64,000 nt of DNA from Aestuariibacter sp. A3R04 (GCF_018860805.1 NZ_JAHKQR010000011.1:124001-188000); one strand, 5' to 3'. Counted from the first letter of the stretch, positions 11,507 through 22,286 are shown. Translations and numbers: made by a program. Notes: a model not told the origin generated them from the letters alone.

Positions 11507-12412
11507 TTATGCCGCTAAATAGGCATTTTTTCCAGATGCTTTCACCTGATACATGGCTTTGTCCGCACGCTGGAAGAGCGACTGTATATCATCGCCATTG
11601 CGATAAGTGGTGCCGCCAATACTACAGGATATTCTGTGCCTGGTGAGTAGCACATTCTGTGCAAATTGATGGTGTAAGCGGGCTGCAACTTTTTGCAATG
11701 CATCTTTGTCTTGGCAATCCAGCAAACAACAAAACTCGTCTCCGCCAATGCGAAAAGGTTCGTCTTCTGAACGCAGCACGGAGCGGATTTCGTCGGCAAC
11801 CGCCTGCAGAACCAAGTCACCTTCCTGATGGCCAAAAGTGTCGTTTACGCGTTTAAAATTATCTAAGTCAATGACAAGCAACCCGAAAATATCATCATGG
11901 CGAAAAGCTTTGCTGGCGAGCTTCAGGCACGACTCGTTAAAAGCGGTACGATTTCCCAAACAGGTTAGTGCATCTTTAGTTGCCAGCTCTTTCAGGCGGT
12001 CGAATTCTAGTGCATTTGCGAATTGATTCGCGAATAGGACGTGTAACTCGCCAACGCACTGTCGTTCTTCCCGACTTGGCGGTGTAGAAAAAGTATACCT
12101 GATGTGGTGACGGCGAATGTCACTTGCGTGCCCCTTTAGTGGTAAGCTGAATGCGCAATTTTCATCATTATCACCGGGGTTTCGTCCGTAAGACAACTTG
12201 CGTCCTGATGCACTCAAATTGAGGTGAATTAACGACACGTGTTGACGAAGCTGATGATAATACAAAGATCCTAAAGCAGATATATCGATAGTTGAGAGCA
12301 TCTGACTGAGGAATGTATTTTTCTGTTCAGCATTCAACCGTGGTCCGGAATACGCCACGGGATAGATACTATCCGGCACAGCATGTTCATAAAGGGAGGT
12401 TGTTAAATCCAA
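11507..12412 (-). CDS. GGDEF-domain diguanylate cyclase
   Basis: Predicted to make cyclic-di-GMP from two GTP. 301 residues: an N-terminal ~140-residue region of unknown fold with no predicted membrane segment, then a GGDEF domain with an intact active-site motif (RIGGDEF, GGDEF at 223-227). The inhibitory I-site RSED (214-217) is correctly placed five residues upstream, so product feedback inhibition is likely. The start is TTG, chosen because a GAGGAG lies eight bases upstream. It is divergent from the antiporter gene. c-di-GMP is a common switch between motility and attachment, so a link to the nearby flagellar genes is possible but unproven. The N-terminal input is not recognised. Confidence 0.93.
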   Translation of the reverse strand: MDLTTSLYEHAVPDSIYPVAYSGPRLNAEQKNTFLSQMLSTIDISALGSLYYHQLRQHVSLIHLNLSASGRKLSYGRNPGDNDENCAFSLPLKGHASDIRRHHIRYTFSTPPSREERQCVGELHVLFANQFANALEFDRLKELATKDALTCLGNRTAFNESCLKLASKAFRHDDIFGLLVIDLDNFKRVNDTFGHQEGDLVLQAVADEIRSVLRSEDEPFRIGGDEFCCLLDCQDKDALQKVAARLHHQFAQNVLLTRHRISCSIGGTTYRNGDDIQSLFQRADKAMYQVKASGKNAYLAA

Positions 12413-12548
12413 AACCGTACTCCTCGATAGTCAGTGAGTTATACTCAGTAAAAGTAGAGTTATAGCGTCGTCAAAATGCTGACAGCGCAGTATATAGATA
12501 ATTCAATTAGCAATTAACGTGCCTGGTAGTATTATCAAAGGAGTTGTC

Positions 12549-14522
12549 GTGATCGAAAGTGGATTTGGCCAATTCGTCATTCTGATGACCATATCTGTGG
12601 TGAGTGTCGCAGTATTCAGAAAATTACACCTTCCTCCTATTTTGGCGTATCTCTTTGCCGGAGTGGTTACCGGACCGCAAGTGTTAGCCTTATTTCTCCA
12701 TCCGGAAGACATGCACTTACTGGCAGAAATTGGCATTGTATTTTTGTTGTTTTCCCTTGGCTTGGAATTTTCACTGCCAAAGCTAATGTCGATGCGAAGC
12801 TTGGTTTTCGGAGTGGGGTTAGGTCAGATGGTTATCACTACTGGCGTATTCTCGTCTATTGCCCTTGTGTTTGGTTTGGCCCTGGGCCCGGCAATTGTGG
12901 TAGGCGGCACTCTTGCTCTGAGCTCTACCGCCATCGTCATAAAACAACTTACTGAGACTGGATCGTTAAACCACCGCCGGACTGAAATGGCTATCAGTAT
13001 TCTGTTGTTTCAGGACTTAGCTGTGGTGCCTTTTCTTATTGCCATTCCGCTGATGAGCGGAGCCAGTGATATCAGTTTGGTTACGGCCCTCATTCAAGCT
13101 TTGGTGAAAGGTGTCGTTGTGGTGTCAGTGTTGCTGGCAGTGGGCAAGTGGATATTGCCGTGGATTTTTCGCGAGGTGGCGAAAACACGCACAGACGAAT
13201 TGTTTGTACTTACTACTATTTTAGTGGCCATTCTGGCCGGTGGTTTGACCTATGTGTCCGGATTATCTATGGCATTGGGGGCATTTCTCGCTGGTATGAT
13301 GTTGGGGGAGAGCCAATACAAATATCAGTTGGAAGCAGATATTCGGCCTTTCCGGGATATTCTCATGGGGCTGTTTTTCGTTACCGTTGGCATGCAACTC
13401 GAGCTTGACGTGCTTATTGAAGATGGAGAGTGGATTTTTACCGGCGTTATATGTCTGATGATATTGAAAGTGCTTCTACTGCGAGGAGTCGGGTTTATCT
13501 TGCGGTCCGATCCGGTGGATTCCTGGGCGACTGGCTTTAAACTTTGTCAGATTGGCGAGTTCAGTTTTGTGATCGCGGCGTTGGCCAGTTCGCATGGCGT
13601 TATTGACAGCAGGATCTCTTCGATGATTATCAGTATCGGCGTGATCAGTATGGCTCTTACCCCCATGCTCGTCGACAGAAGTGTTTCTCTGGCGAAAAAG
13701 CTGGTGAAGAATCAGCCGGCCAGTACCGAGCCTGAAAACAACATACCTGAGGCGTACGACCTTGACGGCCACATTGTTATTGCAGGCTTCGGCCGAGTGG
13801 GTCAGTCGGTAGCACGGCTACTAAAAGTCGAAGGCGTGCGTTGTATAACCATCGATGCTGATCCTGTGCGGGTGCACGAGAGCCGCAATGCAGGAGAGCC
13901 CATTTTGTTTGGCGATGCCAGTCAGAAAGACATTCTTGAAAACGCTGGAGTTGCCCGGGCGCGTTTAGTATTGGTCACATTTGATCAACCGGACAAAGCT
14001 AAACAGGTGATCAGTACATGTAAGCAAATTTCGGCTGACATCAATGTGATGGTGCGCACGAAAAGGGATTATCACCTCGATGCCCTGTATCGGGCCGGTG
14101 CGAGTCAGGTAGTCCCTGAAATACAGGAAGGCAGTTTGATGTTGATTTCACAAGTGCTGCATTATGCAGGGGTCCCCATGTCCAGAATACTCAAGCGGGT
14201 CAGAGAAGAAAGGCAAGGGCGGTATGATCACTTGCACGGCTTTTATCCCGGTGAAACAACAGAAATCAGTTATGGTACAGAAGATAAATTGGAGTTTGTC
14301 CACGCTGTTGTACTAAATAACGATGCAGCTTGTTTAGGCAGCTCCCTCGGATCTATAGACTTTCCGAGAATGCGAGTGCGCTTGCAAGGACTCAGGCGCT
14401 ATGGAAAAGAAATGGAGCTACCATCTGGTGAACTGCTGTTGCAAGCCGGTGATGTGCTTGTTATTGCTGGTAAGCCTAGACGTGTGGAGCGGGCAGAGCG
14501 ACGATTTTTAGAAGGTGATTGA
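12549..14522 (+). CDS. Monovalent cation:proton antiporter, CPA2 family (KefB/KefC-like)
   Basis: Inner-membrane K+ (or Na+)/H+ exchanger or glutathione-gated K+ efflux-type protein. The N-terminal ~380 residues form a Na_H_Exchanger domain with about 12 hydrophobic segments (for example LPPILAYLFAGVVTGP, LFLLFSLGLEFSLPKL-like text). A TrkA-N/RCK Rossmann domain starts near residue 405 (HIVIAGFGRVGQSVARLL), and a TrkA-C domain lies at the C terminus. I place the start at GTG 12549 (657 residues) because AAAGGAG lies five bases upstream. The in-frame GTG at 12519 lacks a good ribosome site. Exact substrate and ligand cannot be assigned from sequence. Confidence 0.9.
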   Translation: MIESGFGQFVILMTISVVSVAVFRKLHLPPILAYLFAGVVTGPQVLALFLHPEDMHLLAEIGIVFLLFSLGLEFSLPKLMSMRSLVFGVGLGQMVITTGVFSSIALVFGLALGPAIVVGGTLALSSTAIVIKQLTETGSLNHRRTEMAISILLFQDLAVVPFLIAIPLMSGASDISLVTALIQALVKGVVVVSVLLAVGKWILPWIFREVAKTRTDELFVLTTILVAILAGGLTYVSGLSMALGAFLAGMMLGESQYKYQLEADIRPFRDILMGLFFVTVGMQLELDVLIEDGEWIFTGVICLMILKVLLLRGVGFILRSDPVDSWATGFKLCQIGEFSFVIAALASSHGVIDSRISSMIISIGVISMALTPMLVDRSVSLAKKLVKNQPASTEPENNIPEAYDLDGHIVIAGFGRVGQSVARLLKVEGVRCITIDADPVRVHESRNAGEPILFGDASQKDILENAGVARARLVLVTFDQPDKAKQVISTCKQISADINVMVRTKRDYHLDALYRAGASQVVPEIQEGSLMLISQVLHYAGVPMSRILKRVREERQGRYDHLHGFYPGETTEISYGTEDKLEFVHAVVLNNDAACLGSSLGSIDFPRMRVRLQGLRRYGKEMELPSGELLLQAGDVLVIAGKPRRVERAERRFLEGD

Positions 14523-14529
14523 AGAAAAT

Positions 14530-14562
14530 TGTGTGCAAAAGACGATTTTTGTCCTGCACACA
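14530..14562. terminator. Possible bidirectional terminator hairpin
   Basis: Eight-base perfect inverted repeat TGTGTGCA / TGCACACA with a 17-base interior that itself holds GAC/GTC. It lies between the convergent antiporter and PspB-like genes. There is no strong T-run, so function as an intrinsic terminator is only plausible. Confidence 0.4.
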
Positions 14563-14576
14563 TTCAACAAACACTA

Positions 14577-14810
14577 TCAGGCGACGCGGTCTTTTTCGAG
14601 ATCTTTAAATTGCTTTTTTAGATCGTAATTCTCGTCAGTGACAATTTTTTCCAATACTTCGATACGCTCTTTGAGTTGCGCAATTTCGCTTTCCATAGCC
14701 GCGTCTTTTTGTATGTGCTTTTTTGATTTGCGGTTGTCTTTAACACCGTTAACAATTGCAACCAGTGCCCATGCACAAATACCCACAATGAAAATCGCTG
14801 TCATGTTCAT
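14577..14810 (-). CDS. Small membrane protein with C-terminal coiled coil, PspB-like
   Basis: 77 residues: one N-terminal transmembrane segment (TAIFIVGICAWALVAIVNGV), a basic stretch, then a coiled coil ending in LKERIEVLEKIVTDENYDL. This layout and the RIxxLExI(L/V) text resemble the phage-shock protein PspB family. There is no pspA or pspC neighbour here, so it is better called PspB-like than pspB. A GAGGGA ribosome site lies six bases before the ATG. It is transcribed toward the antiporter gene. Role unknown, possibly envelope stress sensing. Confidence 0.7.
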   Translation of the reverse strand: MNMTAIFIVGICAWALVAIVNGVKDNRKSKKHIQKDAAMESEIAQLKERIEVLEKIVTDENYDLKKQFKDLEKDRVA

Positions 14811-15042
14811 TTTGTTCCCTCGACAAAGTAGAATGTAGTTAAAGCAGTTGTGCAGCAGCGGCTGTCACCTATTGCCTGTTACCCGTAAATGTTGCGAGTA
14901 GTATGGTAATAACCATACGCCACCCGTTGTAGATTACCACAGCAATTTTGTGACCAAATTTAATTAACCATATAAATCAAGGTGTTATATTTATATGTTT
15001 TTATGGTTTTTGCCATATTTGGCTTATACAATAACTTTTTAG

Positions 15043-15573
<531 letters not shown>

Positions 15574-15601
15574 GGGACCGGTTGGAGGGAAATTTCAGGT
15601 G

Positions 15602-15739
15602 CTAAGCGGAAAACAATTCATTCATCATAAAACGACGTCTGCGTTGCAGAACACGCTGGTGTGCTCGTTTTAACATTAGTTTTCTTCTTTGGGTATTCTT
15701 CATCACTTTCTTTGCTCTCATAAATCTGTGTTTTCTCAT
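15602..15739 (-). CDS. Predicted 45-residue very basic small protein
   Basis: Short reading frame read leftward, downstream of the mltF-like gene. The chosen ATG (complement of 15737-15739) has a strong purine-rich ribosome site, AGGGGGAGG, just upstream; a longer frame to 15793 lacks this. The product has 11 Arg and 6 Lys against one acidic residue, starts MRKHRFMRAKK and contains QRRRRF. It could be a nucleic-acid or ribosome-associated peptide, or a chance frame. I do not recognise a family. Confidence 0.4.
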   Translation of the reverse strand: MRKHRFMRAKKVMKNTQRRKLMLKRAHQRVLQRRRRFMMNELFSA

Positions 15740-15869
15740 TCGCCTCCCCCTTTCAATCAGTCTGGCTGTATCTAGCCTCAACTGAAAAGGCAATGGTTAT
15801 GGGTGTTTTACGTGAGAAACATGAAGGCAATATGACAAATTTCAATATTCCATCATACGCGTTGTCGGG

Positions 15870-17180
15870 TTAATCGCCGTTATTTTCCTTCGAAGGAAGG
15901 GCATGGTTAGCTATCACGGCATTGAGTAAATCACAGTAGTCTTCGACGATATTCACAAACTTTACGGTATCGTCGCCCTGCACGTAACCAGCAGCAGATT
16001 GTCGGTAGTATTTTTTCAAACGAAGCAGGGGATAGCGCTGTTTTACATCAAGCCACAGGTCTGGATCCCCTCCTTGTTGCCGGGTCAGAGCACGGGCATC
16101 TTCAAGGTGCGACATCCCCGAATACAACGCTGCGAGACTCATTTTCCAGCGGTTTTCGCCACGAATTCTTGCAGGGATTTTGGCGGCAATGTCTGATAGG
16201 TGACCAGCCGTCGTGGCGAAACTGGAATCGCCATCCCATCCGTGGAAAGTGTAGTGGGCAGAAGCCACAACAGGCCATGGAAGTGAAAGTGGTAGATCGT
16301 CAAACTGGCTTTTAAGACTGCGAATATTAGCACTGGTCTCTATGATAAATGTCTCGTGACGCGCTTCAGGGGGAAGCGAAGGTGTAGCAAAGTATTTTTT
16401 CTCCAGTATTTTAAATGTTCCGTTTTGTCTCATTGAAGAAATATATTCGAACAACGCCCCCATAAATGAGTCGTCTGTGTGTTCAGGCACTTGCCATGCA
16501 ACTGGCAGCATGCGCGCAGCTGTGGTTAATACACATAATTGTCGAAATCGCGGCTGTAGCAATGTCCATGTGTTCGCATTTGTCACAGCAAACTGGTAGT
16601 CGCGGCGAACCAGCCCTTCTAGAAGTTCTGCTTCGCTTACATTGGAGACTGCTATAACTTCTTTTGCTTGAGGTAACGCAGGCGCGACTGCATTGGTGTC
16701 GGCAGCATAATAAACTGCGCTTAACGGGGTAGCAGCCTCTGGCGAGCAACCGGTATCGCTGCGGGTAATAACTAGTTGATCAACGGTTTGAATATGCGGG
16801 CCGAAACGCCCTGATACCAGTATCGACAGGGGAAGCCCCTTGCCTGTTATCGCTATATCGGTATTGCCATTGTCGAGTTCTGATAGTATTGCGGAATAGT
16901 CGTGATAAGGCGTTATGTCAGTATCTACACCAAGATACGAAGCAAACCCTGACGCTAATTCATAGTGAAACCCCGACGGCCCCGTGGCGTTGATGGCATA
17001 GGTGTCAGTGCCATACAGGATAGCCACGCGTAGTTTGCCGCGTTCAACGACATGTTGAAGTGAATGCGGCAATGAGCCACACTGACCCGGCACGGCAACT
17101 GATAGGAGGAAAATAAATACCGCGGTTTCCGGCCAGCGTCGGAAGAATTGAGTGAGGGCAAATAAGAGCAGAGAAACCAC
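15870..17180 (-). CDS. MltF-like protein with degenerate transglycosylase domain
   Basis: Homologue of membrane-bound lytic murein transglycosylase F, by synteny (next to purL and tadA) and sequence. An N-terminal hydrophobic anchor/signal (about residues 18-35) is followed by a periplasmic solute-binding-like domain (RGKLRVAILYGTD... to about 265). A C-terminal region retains the last part of the SLT domain (LAALYSGMSHLEDARAL, DVKQRYPLL, YYRQSAAGYVQG). The catalytic segment is damaged. Where active enzymes have an ExxW-type motif (YQESHW), this protein has YTFHGW (310-315), so Phe312 replaces the catalytic Glu. The following glycine/methionine-rich stretch is missing. Length is 436 against about 518 in E. 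coli. It is probably non-lytic. The start is GTG, with a weak ribosome site. Confidence 0.85.
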   Translation of the reverse strand: MVSLLLFALTQFFRRWPETAVFIFLLSVAVPGQCGSLPHSLQHVVERGKLRVAILYGTDTYAINATGPSGFHYELASGFASYLGVDTDITPYHDYSAILSELDNGNTDIAITGKGLPLSILVSGRFGPHIQTVDQLVITRSDTGCSPEAATPLSAVYYAADTNAVAPALPQAKEVIAVSNVSEAELLEGLVRRDYQFAVTNANTWTLLQPRFRQLCVLTTAARMLPVAWQVPEHTDDSFMGALFEYISSMRQNGTFKILEKKYFATPSLPPEARHETFIIETSANIRSLKSQFDDLPLSLPWPVVASAHYTFHGWDGDSSFATTAGHLSDIAAKIPARIRGENRWKMSLAALYSGMSHLEDARALTRQQGGDPDLWLDVKQRYPLLRLKKYYRQSAAGYVQGDDTVKFVNIVEDYCDLLNAVIANHALPSKENNGD

Positions 17181-17239
17181 GTTTTACTTTTTTACCTTAG
17201 TGAATAGTTAAAAAAAAACAACAATGTCTGCAATGCAGG

Positions 17240-17268
17240 TTATCAAAGAGACAGAATTCCTCTATAAT
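17240..17268 (+). promoter_or_regulatory. Sigma-70-type promoter for purL
   Basis: TTATCA (-35, four of six consensus) and a perfect TATAAT (-10), separated by 17 bases, about 80 bases before the purL start and divergent from the mltF-like gene. I did not see a convincing PurR operator. Confidence 0.7.
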
Positions 17269-17348
17269 CCGCGCCGAAATCCTCGTCCATTAAAGAGATA
17301 GCGTGTTGAGCTGTCAGACGCTGTTTCCAAACAATCAGGTAAAGCGAT

Positions 17349-20300
17349 ATGTTGGTCCTTAGAGGCGCTCCCGCACTGTCTGAATTCAGACAAACTAAAC
17401 TTATTGAACGGCTGGGTCAATCCGGCATCACCGTTAACGGTATTTACGCTGAGTTTATCCACCTTATTAACACCGTTGGAACACTGAATGACAAGGCTCA
17501 GGATGTGTTGGATAAGCTACTGACTTACGGCCCTAAAAAACAGTCACAAACGCCTGCGGGTCGCTGTTTTTTTGTTACGCCACGACCGGGTACTATATCT
17601 CCATGGTCTTCAAAAGCGACTGATATTGCACATAATTGTGGCTTGTCCTCGGTAGAGCGAATCGAGCGGGGCTGTGCGTACTATATCGACACAGCCAGTG
17701 TGCTCACTGACGAACAATGGCAGCAGGTTTCTGATGTACTTCACGACAGAATGACGGAATCGGTTTTTGATTCGCCTGCGGCTGCAGTATCACTGTTTGA
17801 ACAGGCAAAAGGGCAAAGCTATACCTCAGTAGACATCATCGGTCGGGGAAAACAGGCGCTTATTGACGCAAATATCGGGCTGGGGCTTGCACTGGCTGAC
17901 GATGAAATAGAATACTTGTTTGAGAGTTTTAGTCGTTTGGGAAGAAATCCTAACGACGTAGAACTTTATATGTTTGCGCAGGCCAACTCTGAGCATTGCC
18001 GACATAAGATATTCAACGCCAGCTGGACCATCGATGGGGTAGTTCAGAGCAAGTCCTTGTTCAAAATGATCAAAAATACCTTTGAGCTTCATCCCGAGTT
18101 TGTCCACTCAGCGTATAAAGATAACGCCGCGGTTATGGAAGGTTGGAAAGCTGGTCGCTTTTTCCCTAACCCCCAATCTCACCAGTATGAGTATCACCAC
18201 GAAGATATCGACATTCTGATGAAGGTGGAAACCCACAATCACCCAACCGCCATTTCTCCTTTCCCCGGCGCAGCAACAGGATCGGGGGGGGAAATTCGCG
18301 ACGAGGGCGCTACAGGACGCGGCTCCAAGCCAAAAGCTGGTTTGGTGGGTTTTAGCGTTTCTAATTTGTGCATTCCCGGCGCCCAGCTCCCCTGGGAAGT
18401 GAATTACGGCAAGCCTCAGCGAATTGTCAGCGCGTTGGACATTATGCTTGAAGGACCCTTGGGGGGCGCGGCTTTTAACAATGAATTTGGTCGGCCTGCC
18501 TTACTCGGTTATTTCAGAACATACGAGCAGGAAGTTACGAGCTTTAACGGCGTTGAGGTGCGGGGCTATCACAAGCCCATCATGCTAGCAGGGGGTTTGG
18601 GTAATATTCGCAAGGATCACATCGAAAAAGGTGAGATCACCGTAGGTGCCAAGCTTATCGTGCTCGGCGGGCCGGCAATGAACATCGGTTTAGGCGGTGG
18701 GGCGGCATCTTCCATGACATCGGGGCAATCAAATGAAGATTTAGATTTTGCATCTGTGCAGCGAGATAATCCGGAAATGGAACGCCGTTGCCAGGAAGTC
18801 ATTGACGCCTGTTGGCAACTAGGTGACAACAACCCTATTCAGTTCATTCACGATGTGGGCGCTGGAGGTTTATCCAATGCGCTGCCTGAACTCGTCAATG
18901 ACGGTGAACGCGGTGGTCGTTTTGAATTGCGTGATGTGCTGTCTGACGAGCCTGGTATGACGCCACTGGAATTGTGGTGCAACGAATCTCAAGAGCGATA
19001 TGTGCTGTCAGTTGCACCGGAGAATCTGGCAACCTTTACAGCCATCTGCGAACGCGAACGCGCACCTTATGCTGTAGTTGGTGAAGCAACCAAAGAACAA
19101 CACCTGTTGCTCAACGACTGTGAATTCAACAATCAGCCCATCGATATGCCTCTTGATGTTCTGTTGGGCAAACCGCCGAAAATGCATCGCGATGTGAAAT
19201 CTGCATCTGTTGAGGGCATTTCTCTGGAACGAGGCAGTATTACTTTGTCAGATGCTGCTCAGAGAATTTTAAGGTTGCCCACTGTGGCAGAAAAAACGTT
19301 CCTCATCACCATTGGTGACAGGTCGGTAACCGGGTTAGTGAGCCGCGATCAAATGGTTGGCCCATGGCAGGTACCTGTGGCAGACGTTGCAGTAACAGCG
19401 AGTACATTTGATACCTATCACGGTGAAGCTATGTCAATGGGTGAGCGAACGCCGGTGGCCCTTCTGTCACATGGTGCATCCGCACGGCTTGCTGTCGGCG
19501 AAGCCTTAACGAATATTGCAGCGTCAAATATTGGCGACATTAAGCGCATTAAATTGTCTGCAAACTGGATGGCTGCAGCAGGTCACCCCGGTGAAGATGC
19601 TGGTCTTTACGAAGCAGTCAAAGCTGTGGGCGAAGAGTTGTGTCCCGCACTTGGCTTAACCATACCGGTAGGTAAAGACTCCATGTCGATGAAAACGGCA
19701 TGGCAAGACGAACGCGGCGTTGATAAGTGTGTAACAGCCCCTCTGTCTCTGGTTATTTCGGCTTTTGGCGCTGTTAGAGACATCAGGAAAACCCTTACTC
19801 CCCAGTTGCGTACCGGCAACGGTGACAGTCGCTTAATGTTACTTGACCTAGGCGCGGGCAAAAACCGTCTCGGTGGAAGTGCACTGGCGCAGGTATATCA
19901 ACAGTTGGCTGATGATCCTGCTGATGTTGACGACGCTTCTATACTTCAGGGTTTCTTCCACGCAGTGCAGCAAATGGTAGAAGAAGAGCTTTTACTAGCG
20001 TATCACGACCGCTCTGATGGTGGCCTGTTTACGACTGTGACTGAAATGGCGTTTGCAGGTAAAACCGGTGTCACAGTGTCCCTAGATGCATTGCCGGCTG
20101 ATGACTTAGCCGTACTGTTCAGTGAAGAACTCGGAGCGGTAATTCAGGTTGCACAAGAACATATAGCCGCAGTCAAAGCCATAGCAGAAGAACACGGTCT
20201 TTCAGGCCTGCTTTTCGACATTGGCACACTCAATACCCATGACAGCGTGGAGTTTGTTCGCAATGGCAGTGCAGTTTTTCAAGATTCCCGAGTGAACTTG

Positions 20301-21245
20301 AGAACTATATGGGCGGAAACTACGCACCATATGCAGCGTTTGCGAGACAACCCTGCTTGTGCAGATGAAGAGCACGCAGCGAAACAGGATGCCGCAGATC
20401 CAGGCCTAAGCGCTGAGTTGACCTACGATGTTAATGAAGATGTTGCTGCGCCTTACATTGCAAAAGGCGTGAAGCCTACAGTGGCAATTTTGCGGGAACA
20501 AGGTGTGAATTCTCACCTTGAAATGGCTGCTGCTTTTACCCGCGCTGGCTTTAATGCCATTGATGTGCACATGAGTGACGTATTATCTGGACGAGTTACA
20601 CTGGATGCTTTCCACGGGCTTGCCGCGTGCGGAGGGTTTTCTTACGGTGATGTTCTCGGTGCCGGTGAAGGGTGGGCAAAATCTATCTTGTTTAATAGTC
20701 AGGCGCGGGATCAATTCGCCACCTTCTTTGCTCGTAACAATACTTTTAGTCTTGGTGTGTGCAACGGTTGTCAAATGTTGTCAAACCTAAAAGCACTGAT
20801 CCCTGGTACTGCTAACTGGCCGCATTTTGTCACTAATGTTTCAGAGCGCTTTGAAGCACGTGTAGCCATGGTTGAAGTGACTGATTCTCGCTCTGTCTTG
20901 TTGCAAGGTATGCAGGGGTCTAAAATGCCCATTGCCGTATCTCACGGCGAGGGCCAGGCCGAGTTTGCGTCAACTGACGCACTGAATGCTGTACAGACGG
21001 CAAATCAAGTGGCGTTGCGCTATGTAAACAACTATGGTCAGGTTGCTGATACTTACCCGGCCAACCCCAACGGTTCACCTGCGGGTATTACGGGTCTTAC
21101 ATCTGAAGATGGTCGCGCTACCATCATGATGCCACACCCCGAGCGGGTCTTCCGTGCAGTGGCTAATTCGTGGTATCCGGAAGACTGGGAGGAAGATGGC
21201 GCGTGGATGCGGATTTTCCGTAATGCGAGAGTCTTTGCCGGGTAA
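17349..21245 (+). CDS. purL: Phosphoribosylformylglycinamidine synthase (FGAM synthase)
   Basis: Fourth step of purine synthesis: converts FGAR to FGAM with glutamine and ATP. 1298 residues, the large single-chain form of Proteobacteria. It contains the N-terminal PurS-like domain, the ATP/substrate region ([28 protein letters not shown] is split across this motif), two AIRS-like halves (including [12 protein letters not shown]) and a C-terminal class I glutaminase domain. In that last domain Cys1138 lies in GVCNGCQM, and the final catalytic His/Glu are in MMPHPERVF. It is preceded by a clear promoter and followed by a hairpin terminator, so it is a single-gene transcript. Confidence 0.98.
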   Translation: MLVLRGAPALSEFRQTKLIERLGQSGITVNGIYAEFIHLINTVGTLNDKAQDVLDKLLTYGPKKQSQTPAGRCFFVTPRPGTISPWSSKATDIAHNCGLSSVERIERGCAYYIDTASVLTDEQWQQVSDVLHDRMTESVFDSPAAAVSLFEQAKGQSYTSVDIIGRGKQALIDANIGLGLALADDEIEYLFESFSRLGRNPNDVELYMFAQANSEHCRHKIFNASWTIDGVVQSKSLFKMIKNTFELHPEFVHSAYKDNAAVMEGWKAGRFFPNPQSHQYEYHHEDIDILMKVETHNHPTAISPFPGAATGSGGEIRDEGATGRGSKPKAGLVGFSVSNLCIPGAQLPWEVNYGKPQRIVSALDIMLEGPLGGAAFNNEFGRPALLGYFRTYEQEVTSFNGVEVRGYHKPIMLAGGLGNIRKDHIEKGEITVGAKLIVLGGPAMNIGLGGGAASSMTSGQSNEDLDFASVQRDNPEMERRCQEVIDACWQLGDNNPIQFIHDVGAGGLSNALPELVNDGERGGRFELRDVLSDEPGMTPLELWCNESQERYVLSVAPENLATFTAICERERAPYAVVGEATKEQHLLLNDCEFNNQPIDMPLDVLLGKPPKMHRDVKSASVEGISLERGSITLSDAAQRILRLPTVAEKTFLITIGDRSVTGLVSRDQMVGPWQVPVADVAVTASTFDTYHGEAMSMGERTPVALLSHGASARLAVGEALTNIAASNIGDIKRIKLSANWMAAAGHPGEDAGLYEAVKAVGEELCPALGLTIPVGKDSMSMKTAWQDERGVDKCVTAPLSLVISAFGAVRDIRKTLTPQLRTGNGDSRLMLLDLGAGKNRLGGSALAQVYQQLADDPADVDDASILQGFFHAVQQMVEEELLLAYHDRSDGGLFTTVTEMAFAGKTGVTVSLDALPADDLAVLFSEELGAVIQVAQEHIAAVKAIAEEHGLSGLLFDIGTLNTHDSVEFVRNGSAVFQDSRVNLRTIWAETTHHMQRLRDNPACADEEHAAKQDAADPGLSAELTYDVNEDVAAPYIAKGVKPTVAILREQGVNSHLEMAAAFTRAGFNAIDVHMSDVLSGRVTLDAFHGLAACGGFSYGDVLGAGEGWAKSILFNSQARDQFATFFARNNTFSLGVCNGCQMLSNLKALIPGTANWPHFVTNVSERFEARVAMVEVTDSRSVLLQGMQGSKMPIAVSHGEGQAEFASTDALNAVQTANQVALRYVNNYGQVADTYPANPNGSPAGITGLTSEDGRATIMMPHPERVFRAVANSWYPEDWEEDGAWMRIFRNARVFAG

Positions 21246-21271
21246 GAGCCGCTACCACTTTTAAGGAAACT

Positions 21272-21311
21272 CGCGATGATAATGTAAATATTTATCGCGC
21301 GTTTTCTTTTT
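21272..21311 (+). terminator. Terminator after purL
   Basis: CGCGAT (21272-21277) pairs with ATCGCG (21294-21299), with an AT-rich interior, followed by CG and the T-rich run TTTTCTTTTT. It begins 26 bases after the purL stop. Confidence 0.6.
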
Positions 21312-21480
21312 GTACTAAAAAATGATGCAAAAGTGTCAAATTTTTGAATCAGTGTCTTGTTATCTGCAAGTCTCTGTTTTACATTAGATCTGGTCAGGAA
21401 GACTGCAAACGATTATGGAGAGCGTTGGGGTCAGTATTGGATTGTTTGATCCGTGGTTAACTAAATAATAAGAGACGAAC

Positions 21481-21630
21481 ATGTATCGTTCTGGAAAGGG
21501 TTTCGGCCTGACGGGTGTAGCAGTGGCAGTGGCGTTAATGATTTTAACCGCTGTTTTCAGTTCTTCCGCAAACTCAGCAGATTTGTGCGCAAATAAGGTG
21601 AGTACGGAAAACCAGACTGCGACGCTGTAG
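21481..21630 (+). CDS. Predicted 49-residue small exported or membrane protein
   Basis: Short frame between purL and smrA. The product starts MYRSGKGFGLTG, then has a hydrophobic segment VAVAVALMILTAVF, then SSSANSADLC and a polar tail. It looks like a signal peptide with possible cleavage after NSA or ANS, leaving a very short mature peptide with one cysteine, or alternatively a single-span membrane peptide. The ribosome site (AAGAGA) is weak. I do not recognise the family. The region upstream (21312-21480) is AT-rich and may hold its promoter. Confidence 0.5.
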   Translation: MYRSGKGFGLTGVAVAVALMILTAVFSSSANSADLCANKVSTENQTATL

Positions 21631-21677
21631 ACGTCAAAACGCAAGCTGGTTCTGTGTAAACAGACATTATCCTGATA

Positions 21678-21698
21678 CAGGCGCATAGAGTGCGCCTG
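21678..21698. terminator. Hairpin between the small-peptide gene and smrA
   Basis: Perfect eight-base stem CAGGCGCA / TGCGCCTG with a TAGAG loop, immediately beyond the smrA stop codon and 47 bases after the small-peptide gene. A T-rich stretch follows on the plus side, so it may serve mainly the rightward gene. Confidence 0.5.
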
Positions 21699-22286
21699 CT
21701 ACCTTCTTCTGTTTTTCTCCCGATTGATCAGCTTTTGTTGTGGGTGTTTCTTCAGTAAAACATACGTTGCCCCAAATCCACCGTGCATTGGCTGTGCCGT
21801 GTGCCAAGCAATCACAAAGTCCAGTTCTTTCAACCAGTGGTTAACATAGCGTTTTTTCAGCGCTGGTACAGGTTGACTGTTTTCACCTTTGCCGTGTTGG
21901 ATCAGCAGTGCTCGTACTCCTTTCTCATGGGCTTTCTTCAAAGCGGGGTACAGCATGTCTCTGGCAGCTTTCAAGGTAAGGCCTTTTAACGAAATGCGCT
22001 GTTCCATGTCGTATTTTCCCATGCGTAAATTTTTAAATACGCCATCCTGAATACCCGGCTGTTGATAGGCAATAAAGTCGTCCGGCTGCACTGGTTTCAC
22101 ATTATCCATGCTCAAAGGATTAAACATTTCGTGATTGTCTTGCGTTAACGCGGCGCGCTTGGCTTTCCGTGCCAAGTTGTCAGAAGCGTTATAGGTGAAC
22201 ACTTTGTCGTGGGTATTGATACGTTGAACATCACCCATTTCTTCAAGAAACGACAACACGTCATCATTTTCAACCTGATTGCCCAT
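21699..22286 (-). CDS. smrA: Smr-domain protein SmrA (YdaL-like)
   Basis: Predicted Smr/MutS2-type nucleic acid-binding or nuclease protein. 195 residues from the chosen ATG at 22286, which has AGGTG about five bases upstream; an upstream in-frame start at 22313 is less likely. The N-terminal half contains the QPGIQDGVFKNLRMGKY segment typical of SmrA. The C-terminal Smr domain contains LLIQHGKGE and GGFGATYVLLKK. The usual LDLHG motif reads ISLKG, as in other SmrA-type members where it is also degenerate. Cellular role unclear. Confidence 0.87.
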   Translation of the reverse strand: MGNQVENDDVLSFLEEMGDVQRINTHDKVFTYNASDNLARKAKRAALTQDNHEMFNPLSMDNVKPVQPDDFIAYQQPGIQDGVFKNLRMGKYDMEQRISLKGLTLKAARDMLYPALKKAHEKGVRALLIQHGKGENSQPVPALKKRYVNHWLKELDFVIAWHTAQPMHGGFGATYVLLKKHPQQKLINREKNRRR

